A stretch of 34,133 nt of DNA from Planctomycetaceae bacterium. GTDB taxonomy: Bacteria > Planctomycetota > Planctomycetia > Planctomycetales > Planctomycetaceae. A program made the translations under genes and the position numbers. The DNA is taken from positions 1 to 34,133 of the forward strand of contig JALQUR010000548.1 of NCBI GenBank assembly GCA_023260695.1, written 5' to 3'. Below are positions 1 through 7,628 of this stretch, piece after piece. The notes below the pieces were generated by a model. The model saw only the letters and a list, made by a program, of their open reading frames with translations. It searched no databases and was not told the origin of the DNA. Position 1 is the stretch's first letter, and each line of letters begins with the position of its first letter.

Positions 1-2535
1 AGTTAAGTTTAAATTCAAAGTCCCGATGTCATCTAAACTTAAAAATTCAACCTCATGGGGTTTTGGGGTTTTGGGGACACGCGCGGCGGAACGACTGCTG
101 CTGCCGCGATCAGCCTCGTCAGTGGAAGGCGATGCTGTCGCGGAAGGTGCAGCAACGCGTGGAGCCGTTTCGGTCTCAGGTGGCAGGCTCTCCAGCCTTA
201 CACGGGCGCTTGTAGCACTCCTGGCTGACGAAACCGGAACCGCCTGCACAGCCCGTGGTACAAACTGAGGCTCGGAAGTCTTCCTGCGAAAAATCGGCAC
301 CGCTGGTACTTCAGGAAGAGCTGATGAAGACTTTTCCGCCCCTGAACCAGGAACTGCTTTCTCAGTCGGGACAGGCTGCGGTTGCTTATTCAGGGCTGGA
401 GTTCGTGCCAGCGGTACATCAGCTTCAGCTTTCGCAGCTGATGTGTCTGCACCATCCGACTCACCGCCGGACGTCGACTCATCTTCCGGCACATCCACAT
501 CCCACTGAGCTTCAGCTTCGAGTTCACGGAAAAGGCTCTCCAGTGCACCCTCTCGGTGCGGCCGGTTGTTGCTGCCCGTGGCCTCCCAGCTGTTGGGTGC
601 CGGACCACCGGAAAATGCCTCCGGAATTGCGTCAACGAGTTCGTTGTCGAGGGCAGCCGACGTCGCTTCGCCACGTTCGAGTGCCTGATGATAGGCCTCT
701 TCGTTCCATTCACCTTCAGCAAGTCGAATGGAGTTTTCTCGCAGCAGAGTCCCGGATCGAAAATGCAGCTCCACCACAGCCTTGTTGTATTCAACGATAC
801 TGCGGAGGTAGGACTGATCGGCATCTCGACTAGTGATTTTGGCATCCAGTACGCGACCGATCGATGACGGATCACGGCTGCTGTCGTTCAGAACGCGTTC
901 TTCAGCAGTGGCCGCATAGTTGATGGCAACATCAGCTCGCTTCGCGCCACTTTCTGCAAGCAGGTACCAGCGATCCATCTCAAGTCGGGCGTGATTCAGT
1001 TCACGTGCAATTTCTTCTTCCTGGACCTGCAGCACGCGTTTCGCCTTGCGCAGGCGGAGTTCGTAGTTGCGGACCTGCGCGCGAGCAATCCGCAGACCGA
1101 GCGGAAGTGAGAACTGCACACCAGCCGCCCAGCCTGTCTGATTCCCCTGCGTAAGCGATTCGAGTGCGCCCGCATACCCCTCGTCGGTCAGCGAATCGTC
1201 ATCATTCCCACCGTTATAAATCGAATCCCCAAACCCATTGACGCGATACTGCGTTACGAGGTCAAGTCGCGGACGATTCAGGCTCCGGGCAGCACGCAGC
1301 TGCAGCTCCAGACTCTGAAGCTGCCATTTCTGACGTCGAACTTCAGTTCGATGACTCAGAGCATCCATCAGCATCGATTCCCAGTTTGGATCAAACCGGG
1401 CTTCCTGCGGCTGATCCGTCGGGACCAGGAATTCACCGTCATTCATTGGCAGACCAAGCAGTCGCCGCAGACGACTTTCGGCCTGCAGCACATCCGCAAG
1501 TGATCCTTTGATGCGGGCGTCAGCTTCGTAGAGCCGGTTCTGGGCCTGATAGACGGTGTCGCGGGCCTCGAGTCGCGTCGCCAGCAGGTCGCTGTACTTC
1601 ACAATATCCCGGAACGTCATCACTTCGGAGTGATACAGATGCAGAGCCAGATACAGATCCCAGTAAAGCGTCTCAACGTCGCGTACCATACCCTGCACGG
1701 ACTGTTCAAAATCGAGCAGTGAAATGTCACTGTTGATCCGCGAAATCAGCACGCCCTGGGAAACACCGCTCACACCGCGAAGGTTCTGGGCAGCAGGGCC
1801 CGCAATGCGAGTGAATTCTGTTCCCGATGCAGCAAGAAGCGGCTGGCGATATTCCGCCTGCAGAAATGTATTGTAGGCCGAATCGAACAGTCGCGTCTGG
1901 TTGTTCCGCGAGTACGCCCAGTTGCTTTCGACGGCGAACGAACCGGAGTTTGCGAAGGATTTCTCCAGTCGTGTCACCCACTGTCCGCTGTTTTCCCGCA
2001 GAACATCCCCCTGATCCAGTCCAATGTTGGCCGTATTCTGCACGTCTTCAGACCGCCCGGCCTGCAGGTTGCTGCTGAGTACAGGGTCGAAGTCTGACAG
2101 AGCAGCCTCCACCCCGCGATTTCCGATCAGGAAGCCTGTCTCCTGAATGGCATTGTCATACACAGACGGAACGCGGTCAGGATTGGCGAGCAATGGATTT
2201 CCAGGGGACAGAAACGAACTGTCCTCGCGAACCACAGCCGAGTTGGCAAGCGTCATCCGAATGCACTCATCCAGACTGACTCCGCGTTCCGTCACCTCAT
2301 CAAGGGAAGTGACGCTGCGGGGGGCCGTGAATAACTGAGCATCTGTCTGGTGCTCAGCATCCGCCGGGCTCGGGTAGTCCAGAGAAGTGGAGTAATTGCG
2401 GTAGTAGGTCGCAGTCGCATCTTCTTCCCTGTCCCGCAGCAGATACTGCAGAGTCCGACCTGGCCCGGCACAACCCTGAAACAGCAGTGTGACCAGCAGG
2501 ATCGCCGCTATAGACGGCCTGAGATCCTTCAGCAC
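1..2535 (-). CDS. TolC family outer-membrane efflux lipoprotein, C-terminus truncated by the left window edge
   Basis: Not in the ORF track because there is no stop in the window. I read the minus frame codon by codon from the GTG at 2535 to position 1 and found no stop (about 845 codons). N-terminus VLKDLRPSIAAILLVTLLFQGCAGPG has a lipobox-like LFQGC. AGGAG lies 9 nt before the GTG. The body has TolC-like coiled-coil segments (RDVETLYWDLYLALHLYHSEVMTFRDIVKYSDLLATRLEARDTVYQAQNRLYEADARIKGSLADVLQAESRLRRLLGLP). Confidence 0.88.
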   Translation of the reverse strand, partial: MLKDLRPSIAAILLVTLLFQGCAGPGRTLQYLLRDREEDATATYYRNYSTSLDYPSPADAEHQTDAQLFTAPRSVTSLDEVTERGVSLDECIRMTLANSAVVREDSSFLSPGNPLLANPDRVPSVYDNAIQETGFLIGNRGVEAALSDFDPVLSSNLQAGRSEDVQNTANIGLDQGDVLRENSGQWVTRLEKSFANSGSFAVESNWAYSRNNQTRLFDSAYNTFLQAEYRQPLLAASGTEFTRIAGPAAQNLRGVSGVSQGVLISRINSDISLLDFEQSVQGMVRDVETLYWDLYLALHLYHSEVMTFRDIVKYSDLLATRLEARDTVYQAQNRLYEADARIKGSLADVLQAESRLRRLLGLPMNDGEFLVPTDQPQEARFDPNWESMLMDALSHRTEVRRQKWQLQSLELQLRAARSLNRPRLDLVTQYRVNGFGDSIYNGGNDDDSLTDEGYAGALESLTQGNQTGWAAGVQFSLPLGLRIARAQVRNYELRLRKAKRVLQVQEEEIARELNHARLEMDRWYLLAESGAKRADVAINYAATAEERVLNDSSRDPSSIGRVLDAKITSRDADQSYLRSIVEYNKAVVELHFRSGTLLRENSIRLAEGEWNEEAYHQALERGEATSAALDNELVDAIPEAFSGGPAPNSWEATGSNNRPHREGALESLFRELEAEAQWDVDVPEDESTSGGESDGADTSAAKAEADVPLARTPALNKQPQPVPTEKAVPGSGAEKSSSALPEVPAVPIFRRKTSEPQFVPRAVQAVPVSSARSATSARVRLESLPPETETAPRVAAPSATASPSTDEADRGSSSRSAARVPKTPKPHEVEFLSLDDIGTLNLNLT

Positions 2536-2595
2536 TTCTACCGACTCCTGAAACCCGGAACCTTGCACAGTGGCAGGCGCCGGAAACTCCGTTCT

Positions 2596-2616
2596 GAGCA
2601 GGCTTCGAGCCTGCTC
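2596..2616. promoter_or_regulatory. Perfect 9-bp inverted repeat GAGCAGGCT-TCG-AGCCTGCTC upstream of the TolC gene
   Basis: Read directly from the sequence. Lies 61-81 nt upstream of the GTG start in the divergent TolC/YkgJ intergenic region. Function unknown. Confidence 0.45.
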
Positions 2617-2977
2617 TCACCGCATCTGCTGCGGCCTGGCAACACGGGATGTTGCCGCATTAGCTCGAACGGACTCAACACTGATTCATAACTTCAGCCC
2701 TGCTGGAAAGTCCCGGGAATACGCGGCTCGGAGCCATCCGGCAAAGAACGCACGGTTGCCATCACCCCGGCAGAATCTGCCTCGCTCGACAGGCTCCGAA
2801 CACACCCTTTCGGCAGTTCTCGCAGGAATCGTGTCCGCAAAATGGGCTGTTCGATGCTGCGGGAGCGAAGTGTCAGCCTGTTTTCCGCTTCCTGACAGCG
2901 ACAGATTGTCGCCGGCGTTCGGTTGCACGAACAGCAGCCTTCTGGAACACTGACGAAGTCAACTGAAGGAATTCAAC

Positions 2978-3409
2978 ATGCCCACAGAACAAATGACTCG
3001 GGAGAATCTCCCGGCCGGCGAAGTGCTGTGCAGTTACTGCAATGCCCGCTGCTGTCGCTACTTTGCGCTGCAGATCGACCAACCCACCACGCGCAACGAT
3101 TTCGACAATCTCCGTTGGTACCTGCTGCACGGTTCCTTCTCAGTCTTTGTCGACGACGGAGACTGGTACCTGATGATTCCAGGTGACTGTAAGCACATTC
3201 TTCCTGACAACCGCTGTGGTATCTATGATATCCGACCACAGATCTGTCGGGATTACACCACGGACAGCTGCGAATACGACAATCCCGGGGTCTACGACCA
3301 GTTCTTCGAAACACCAGAGCAGATTTACGAGTACGCTCAGGCTGTGCTGCCGGCGGCGGTCCGTCGTTCTGCTTCAGATCCGGTCAGCCTCCCGGTTCTC
3401 AACTCCTGA
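2978..3409 (+). CDS. YkgJ family cysteine cluster protein
   Basis: 143 aa ORF with the pattern CSYCNARCCRYFALQID...GDCKHILPDNRCGIYDIRPQICRDY, matching the Cys-rich YkgJ (PF03692) type. Confidence 0.88.
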   Translation: MPTEQMTRENLPAGEVLCSYCNARCCRYFALQIDQPTTRNDFDNLRWYLLHGSFSVFVDDGDWYLMIPGDCKHILPDNRCGIYDIRPQICRDYTTDSCEYDNPGVYDQFFETPEQIYEYAQAVLPAAVRRSASDPVSLPVLNS

Positions 3410-3663
3410 ACTTGACTCAACCCGCAATCAGGCACGGGTGCCGGGATCTGGCAGCGTCAGTCCTCGCCCGCAGCAGCAATGATCACGGCAGGACTCAATA
3501 CGGCGTCGGATTCCGTATAGTGCATTCCCGATCCGAGGATCATGCCATGCGGCCGCTGCCTGAGTGAGCAGACCTGTTAGTATGTCGCCCGGTCAGTCTT
3601 CAGCTCGGACTGCAGTCTTCGTGGACGATCGTGGCCGCCTCATTCAGCTTCCGGAGTTAATCA

Positions 3664-5013
3664 GTGACCGATTCGAAGCCTCATCGCATCAAGCCGCAGA
3701 CCCTGCGCGGCTTCAGAGACTTCCTGCCCGACCAGATGATGGCTCGTGAAAAACTGATCGACACAGCTCGCAGAGTTTATCGCAGCTATGGATTTGCTCC
3801 GATCGACACACCGGCGCTTGAGTATGCCGAAGTTCTGCTTGGCAAAGGTGGTGACGAGTCCGACAAACAGGTCTTCCGTTTTCAGGATCAGGGCGGGCGC
3901 GACGTGGCAATGCGTTTCGACCTGACAGTGCCGCTTGCCCGATTTTCAGCTCAGCACGCGCAGCAGCTGGGTACCCCATTCCGCAGATATCACATCGGGC
4001 CCGTCTGGCGTGGCGAACGGCCGGCGCGTGGACGATTCCGCGAATTCCTGCAGTGTGACTTCGATACCATTGGTACTCTGAGCAATTCAGCTGATATCGA
4101 GACACTCTTCGTCATCAACGATCTGCTGGAGAATATCGGCATCGAGCGGTTCACGATCCGGGTCAATAATCGACGCGTACTGAACGGTTTGCTGGAGCGT
4201 ACGGGTGCTCAGGAGCAGGCTGTGGCCATCCTGCGTGCACTCGACAAACTGGACAAGATCGGCCGCGACGCCGTCAGCCGCGAAATGACAGAACTTTCCG
4301 GAGTACCGCAGCAGACGGCCGAGCAGGTGCTGGATATGGCCCAGCTGCAGGGCAGTCCGGATCAGATTCTGCTGCAACTGGAGAACATGCTGCAGGGAAG
4401 TGCCACCGGGGAACAGGGTCTGCAGGATCTGAAGCAGTTGTTTGCATGTGTTGCACACTGTGGCTGGCCGGACGATCGCGTTCGACTGGACGTCGCCATT
4501 GCCCGCGGCCTGGATTACTACACGGGAACAATTTACGAGACGGTGCTCGGGGACCTCCCCGGAATCGGCAGCGTCTGTTCCGGTGGACGTTACGACAACC
4601 TTGCTGATCTGTTTACAGCTCAGCAGCTGCCCGGTGTCGGTGCCAGTCTTGGTCTGGATCGAATGCTCGCTGCGCTTGAGGAACTCGGACTGCTCGAGAC
4701 ATCAACGACACCGGCTCAGATTCTGATCACCATGATGGACCAGGAACACATCGCGGAATACCTGCAGCTTGGGCGCAGACTGCGTCAGCGCGGCATTGGT
4801 GTCGAAGTCTACCCGGAGGCCCGTAATTTCGGCCGCCAGATGAAATATGCAGATCGCCGCGGCTTCCGCTACTGTATTATTGCCGGGAGTGATGAATTTG
4901 CGGCGCAGCAGTGGCAGCTGAGAGACCTTGCAAATGGCAGCCAGACTGTTGTCTCTGACGCTGCGGCTGATGCTGAAGTCGTGCAGATTCTGACTGCGGA
5001 AGCTGCAGACTGA
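3664..5013 (+). CDS. hisS: Histidine--tRNA ligase
   Basis: 449 aa with class II aaRS/HisRS motifs: [77 protein letters not shown] start preceded by GGAG. Confidence 0.97.
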   Translation: MTDSKPHRIKPQTLRGFRDFLPDQMMAREKLIDTARRVYRSYGFAPIDTPALEYAEVLLGKGGDESDKQVFRFQDQGGRDVAMRFDLTVPLARFSAQHAQQLGTPFRRYHIGPVWRGERPARGRFREFLQCDFDTIGTLSNSADIETLFVINDLLENIGIERFTIRVNNRRVLNGLLERTGAQEQAVAILRALDKLDKIGRDAVSREMTELSGVPQQTAEQVLDMAQLQGSPDQILLQLENMLQGSATGEQGLQDLKQLFACVAHCGWPDDRVRLDVAIARGLDYYTGTIYETVLGDLPGIGSVCSGGRYDNLADLFTAQQLPGVGASLGLDRMLAALEELGLLETSTTPAQILITMMDQEHIAEYLQLGRRLRQRGIGVEVYPEARNFGRQMKYADRRGFRYCIIAGSDEFAAQQWQLRDLANGSQTVVSDAAADAEVVQILTAEAAD

Positions 5014-5123
5014 ACGGCAGGAAATCTCTTCTGCTGAATCACCTGCAGTTCCCGCATTACATTCCGGCTGCTGAAACGGAATCTTCTCAGACCGGTCAAA
5101 CTTTCAGGCCAGACAACCCTGAC

Positions 5124-5963
5124 ATGCTCGAAAACCTCCCCTGTTCTGCACTGAAACACCATTCACTGACGATTGAGGGCTACTCACGCGCAGCTGTGCA
5201 GAGTTACTGGAGAGTCCCGGAACTGCACATCGGATTCGAACTCGGTGGTAGTCCGTGGATGTTCATGGGCACGCAGACCTTCCTGGTCACACATGGTCAT
5301 CTTGACCACCTTGCTGCTCTGCCCGTCTTTGTTGCCCGGCGACGCATGATGAAGATGGAGCCTCCGGTGATCTACCTGCCACAGCAGATCGTTGATGACA
5401 CATGGAGGATGCTGCGTGCCTGGCAGAAACTCGATCGCGGACGCATGAACTGTGAACTCATCGGAGTCAGCCCTGGAGACCAGATTGACCTCTCGCGTGA
5501 ACATCGTTTCACCGCATTCGAAACTGATCACCGAGTGCCCTCGGTCGGTTACATCATCTACGAAGTGCGTCGCAAACTGAAACCCGAGTACCATCAACTG
5601 ACTGGTAACGAGATCCGGGACCTCCGCCTGCAGGGTACTGATGTCACGGCCGAAATATGTACCCCCCTGCTCGCATTTACAGGTGATACAGCCCCGCCGG
5701 GTCTGGACAGCCATCCCGATATCTATCGCGCCCGTATTCTGCTCACCGAAATGACATTCTTCAGACCCGACCATCGTCGTGAGAAGATCCACAAGTTCGG
5801 ACACACTCACCTTGATGATCTGATCGAACGAGCGGACAGATTTCAGAATGAGCTGATTATTCTCGCCCATCTCAGTACTCGAACCCATGTTGACGAAGCT
5901 CGCAGAAGACTGCAGAAAGCACTCCCCGACTCGCTGCGAGAAAAAGTTCATCTGTGGATCTGA
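5124..5963 (+). CDS. Ribonuclease Z-like metallo-beta-lactamase fold hydrolase
   Basis: 279 aa with the HxHxDH motif ([13 protein letters not shown]), [21 protein letters not shown] and a late ILAHLSTR motif, typical of the RNase Z/MBL family. Confidence 0.82.
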   Translation: MLENLPCSALKHHSLTIEGYSRAAVQSYWRVPELHIGFELGGSPWMFMGTQTFLVTHGHLDHLAALPVFVARRRMMKMEPPVIYLPQQIVDDTWRMLRAWQKLDRGRMNCELIGVSPGDQIDLSREHRFTAFETDHRVPSVGYIIYEVRRKLKPEYHQLTGNEIRDLRLQGTDVTAEICTPLLAFTGDTAPPGLDSHPDIYRARILLTEMTFFRPDHRREKIHKFGHTHLDDLIERADRFQNELIILAHLSTRTHVDEARRRLQKALPDSLREKVHLWI

Positions 5964-5978
5964 AGAGAAGCACAACTC

Positions 5979-6494
5979 ATGTCCGCACCTCCACCACGTG
6001 TTCACATTGTCGGTCGCAGGAACTGTGGCAAGACAACTCTTGTCTGTGAGCTGATCACCGAATTCACCCGTCGTGGACTTCGTGTGGCATCTGTCAAACA
6101 CACGCACCACCAGCATGAACTTGATACTCCGGGAAAGGACTCCTGGAAACACCGTCAGGCCGGTGCCGCCATTGTCGGAATTCTGTCTCCGGGAATGACC
6201 GCTCTCTTTCGGCCATGTGACCGCAGTCACCGGGACGAAGACCGCTACCAGTCCCTGGTCAGCGCAGCAGCAGACTGCCATCTGGTAATTGTGGAAGGTG
6301 ATCTGCACACCACAGCTCCGCGAATCGAAGTCTGGCGGCAGTCAGCTGCGGAGCAACCATGGGCATATGAAGTACCCGGCATCAGCGTCGTTGTTACTGA
6401 TGACCCCATGGCAAACGCCCCCTGCCCCGTCTGGGCCAGAGGCGATGTTTCAGCCATCGCGGATGGAGTTCTGAATCTCGTCAGCACTGACTGA
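5979..6494 (+). CDS. mobB: Molybdopterin-guanine dinucleotide biosynthesis protein MobB-like P-loop protein
   Basis: VHIVGRRNCGKTTLVCELITEFTRRGLRVASVKHTHHQHELDTPGKDSWKHRQAGA is the MobB Walker A/N-terminal signature. Starts 15 nt after the RNase Z-like gene. Confidence 0.87.
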   Translation: MSAPPPRVHIVGRRNCGKTTLVCELITEFTRRGLRVASVKHTHHQHELDTPGKDSWKHRQAGAAIVGILSPGMTALFRPCDRSHRDEDRYQSLVSAAADCHLVIVEGDLHTTAPRIEVWRQSAAEQPWAYEVPGISVVVTDDPMANAPCPVWARGDVSAIADGVLNLVSTD

Positions 6495-6502
6495 CCTGAG
6501 CG

Positions 6503-6520
6503 GTGCAGGTGAGCCTGCAC
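6503..6520. other. Short perfect hairpin GTGCAGG-TGAG-CCTGCAC just after mobB
   Basis: 7-bp stem with a 4-nt loop, 9 nt after the mobB stop. No T tract follows, so an intrinsic terminator is only tentative. Confidence 0.4.
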
Positions 6521-6555
6521 ATCGCGGCTCTGCATCGCGTTACGCCGCCGGCGTC

Positions 6556-6614
6556 AGCGCAGCATCACGGTGTACAGCGCGCATCACGGTGTGCAGCGCA
6601 GCATCACAGTGTGC
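6556..6614. repeat. Three tandem copies of a ~20-bp repeat, AGCGCAGCATCACGGTGTRC-like
   Basis: AGCGCAGCATCACGGTGTAC / AGCGCGCATCACGGTGTGC (1-nt deletion) / AGCGCAGCATCACAGTGTGC, followed by a degenerate AGCGCGTCATTAC. Confidence 0.85.
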
Positions 6615-6698
6615 AGCGCGTCATTACATCGATCATACAAATCACACGGATTATGACGCGTCGCCAGGCAATTGAGTGACTCTTTCAGATTCAATGTA

Positions 6699-6720
6699 GG
6701 GTGTTAATTGTACCACACCC
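6699..6720. promoter_or_regulatory. Inverted repeat GGGTGT-N10-ACACCC upstream of the DUF3127-like gene
   Basis: Perfect 6-bp arms around an AT-rich centre (TAATTGTACC), about 100 nt upstream of the ATG at 6823. Candidate operator or stem-loop. Confidence 0.35.
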
Positions 6721-6822
6721 AATATCGCTCTACTTTTCACACTACACATCGGCGGCGAACGGCTTCGCTCCGTGATCAAATGCAGGCAGGCACTGAACGC
6801 AATTTCTTGAAGGAAACTGACA

Positions 6823-7200
6823 ATGACCGAACCTACACTGACCGGAAACGTCTACACCATCGAAGAAACGCAGACCTATGGACAGAAGGGCTTTCGCAAA
6901 CGTCTGATTGTGCTCACCCAGAAACGCGGACAGTATGTCAATTACATTCCTCTGGAACTCATCGGAGATGCCTGTGAAGCCGCGGATGAACTTGAGCGTG
7001 GCGACCAGATCAGCGCGCAGTACCGCCTCTCCGGACGCCGTTGGCAGCGGGACGAGGCCAGTGAAGTGCGTTACTTCCTGAGTGCTGAAGCACGATCGTT
7101 CGAACGTACAGAGCTGGCCACGCAACCAGTTGCTGCACAGCCCGTTGCTGCACAGCCGCAGCCAGCAGCTGCAGCTGACGAGCAGGATGTGCCGTTCTGA
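6823..7200 (+). CDS. DUF3127-like, OB-fold/SSB-like protein
   Basis: 125 aa: LTGNVYTIEETQTYGQKGFRKRLIVLTQKRGQYVNYIPLELIGDACEAADELERGDQISAQYRLSGRRW. C-terminus is an Ala/Gln/Pro-rich linker followed by DEQDVPF. Shine-Dalgarno-like AAGGAA upstream. Confidence 0.72.
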   Translation: MTEPTLTGNVYTIEETQTYGQKGFRKRLIVLTQKRGQYVNYIPLELIGDACEAADELERGDQISAQYRLSGRRWQRDEASEVRYFLSAEARSFERTELATQPVAAQPVAAQPQPAAAADEQDVPF

Positions 7201-7325
7201 GTCAACTTTTCGTCACAGCAACTGCATCGAACTCCCTGTCGCAGCAGCTCGGTCCGAGCTGCGTGCGGGGAAACTCAGCAGTGTGGCTCCGCCACAGGGG
7301 GATGTCTGCCTCCGCAGCAGTTACT

Positions 7326-7349
7326 CCGGGCCTGAAGCATCGGGCCCGG
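7326..7349. other. GC-rich inverted repeat CCGGGCC-N10-GGCCCGG between the DUF3127-like gene and the giant fusion gene
   Basis: Perfect 7-bp arms. A second small hairpin (TGTGGC-TCC-GCCACA) is at 7282-7296. Neither has a clear U tract. Confidence 0.35.
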
Positions 7350-7628
7350 ACATCCCACCGATCACATCCAGCAGACAGACTGTTGCCCGGATCGAACACG
7401 CGGCATCCCTGCGTCCCGTCATGGATCATGCAGTGGTAGTGCCACAGCTGCGAAGAATCGCAGCGATGACCAGCCCGCGAATCGGCTGACAGCACAGCAA
7501 CAGCTTCGATCCTTATCGTTCCAATCAGCGGCCCCTGGCGTGTGCTTCGCATCCAAATCGGTATACTTTGCAGCAGTCAGGCGATGCATTCCGATCGCCG
7601 CGCACTTCAGACCCAGCGGAGTATCAAG

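Noticed and set aside
255-833. 192-aa plus-strand ORF and other small ORFs at the left end (26-268, 390-875, 556-867, 1727-1981)
   Set aside because: They overlap the continuous TolC-family minus frame that runs to the edge; they appear in the track only because the real gene has no stop in the window.
2570-2953. 127-aa plus-strand ORF in the TolC/YkgJ intergenic region
   Set aside because: No domain, overlaps other spurious frames and contains the hairpin region; likely non-coding.
5184-6308. 374-aa minus-strand ORF opposite the RNase Z-like and mobB genes
   Set aside because: Spans two well-supported plus-strand genes; no recognisable domain; typical antisense open frame in GC-rich DNA.
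6556-6614. Possible CRISPR array
   Set aside because: Units are directly abutting ~20-bp repeats without unique spacers; no cas genes nearby.
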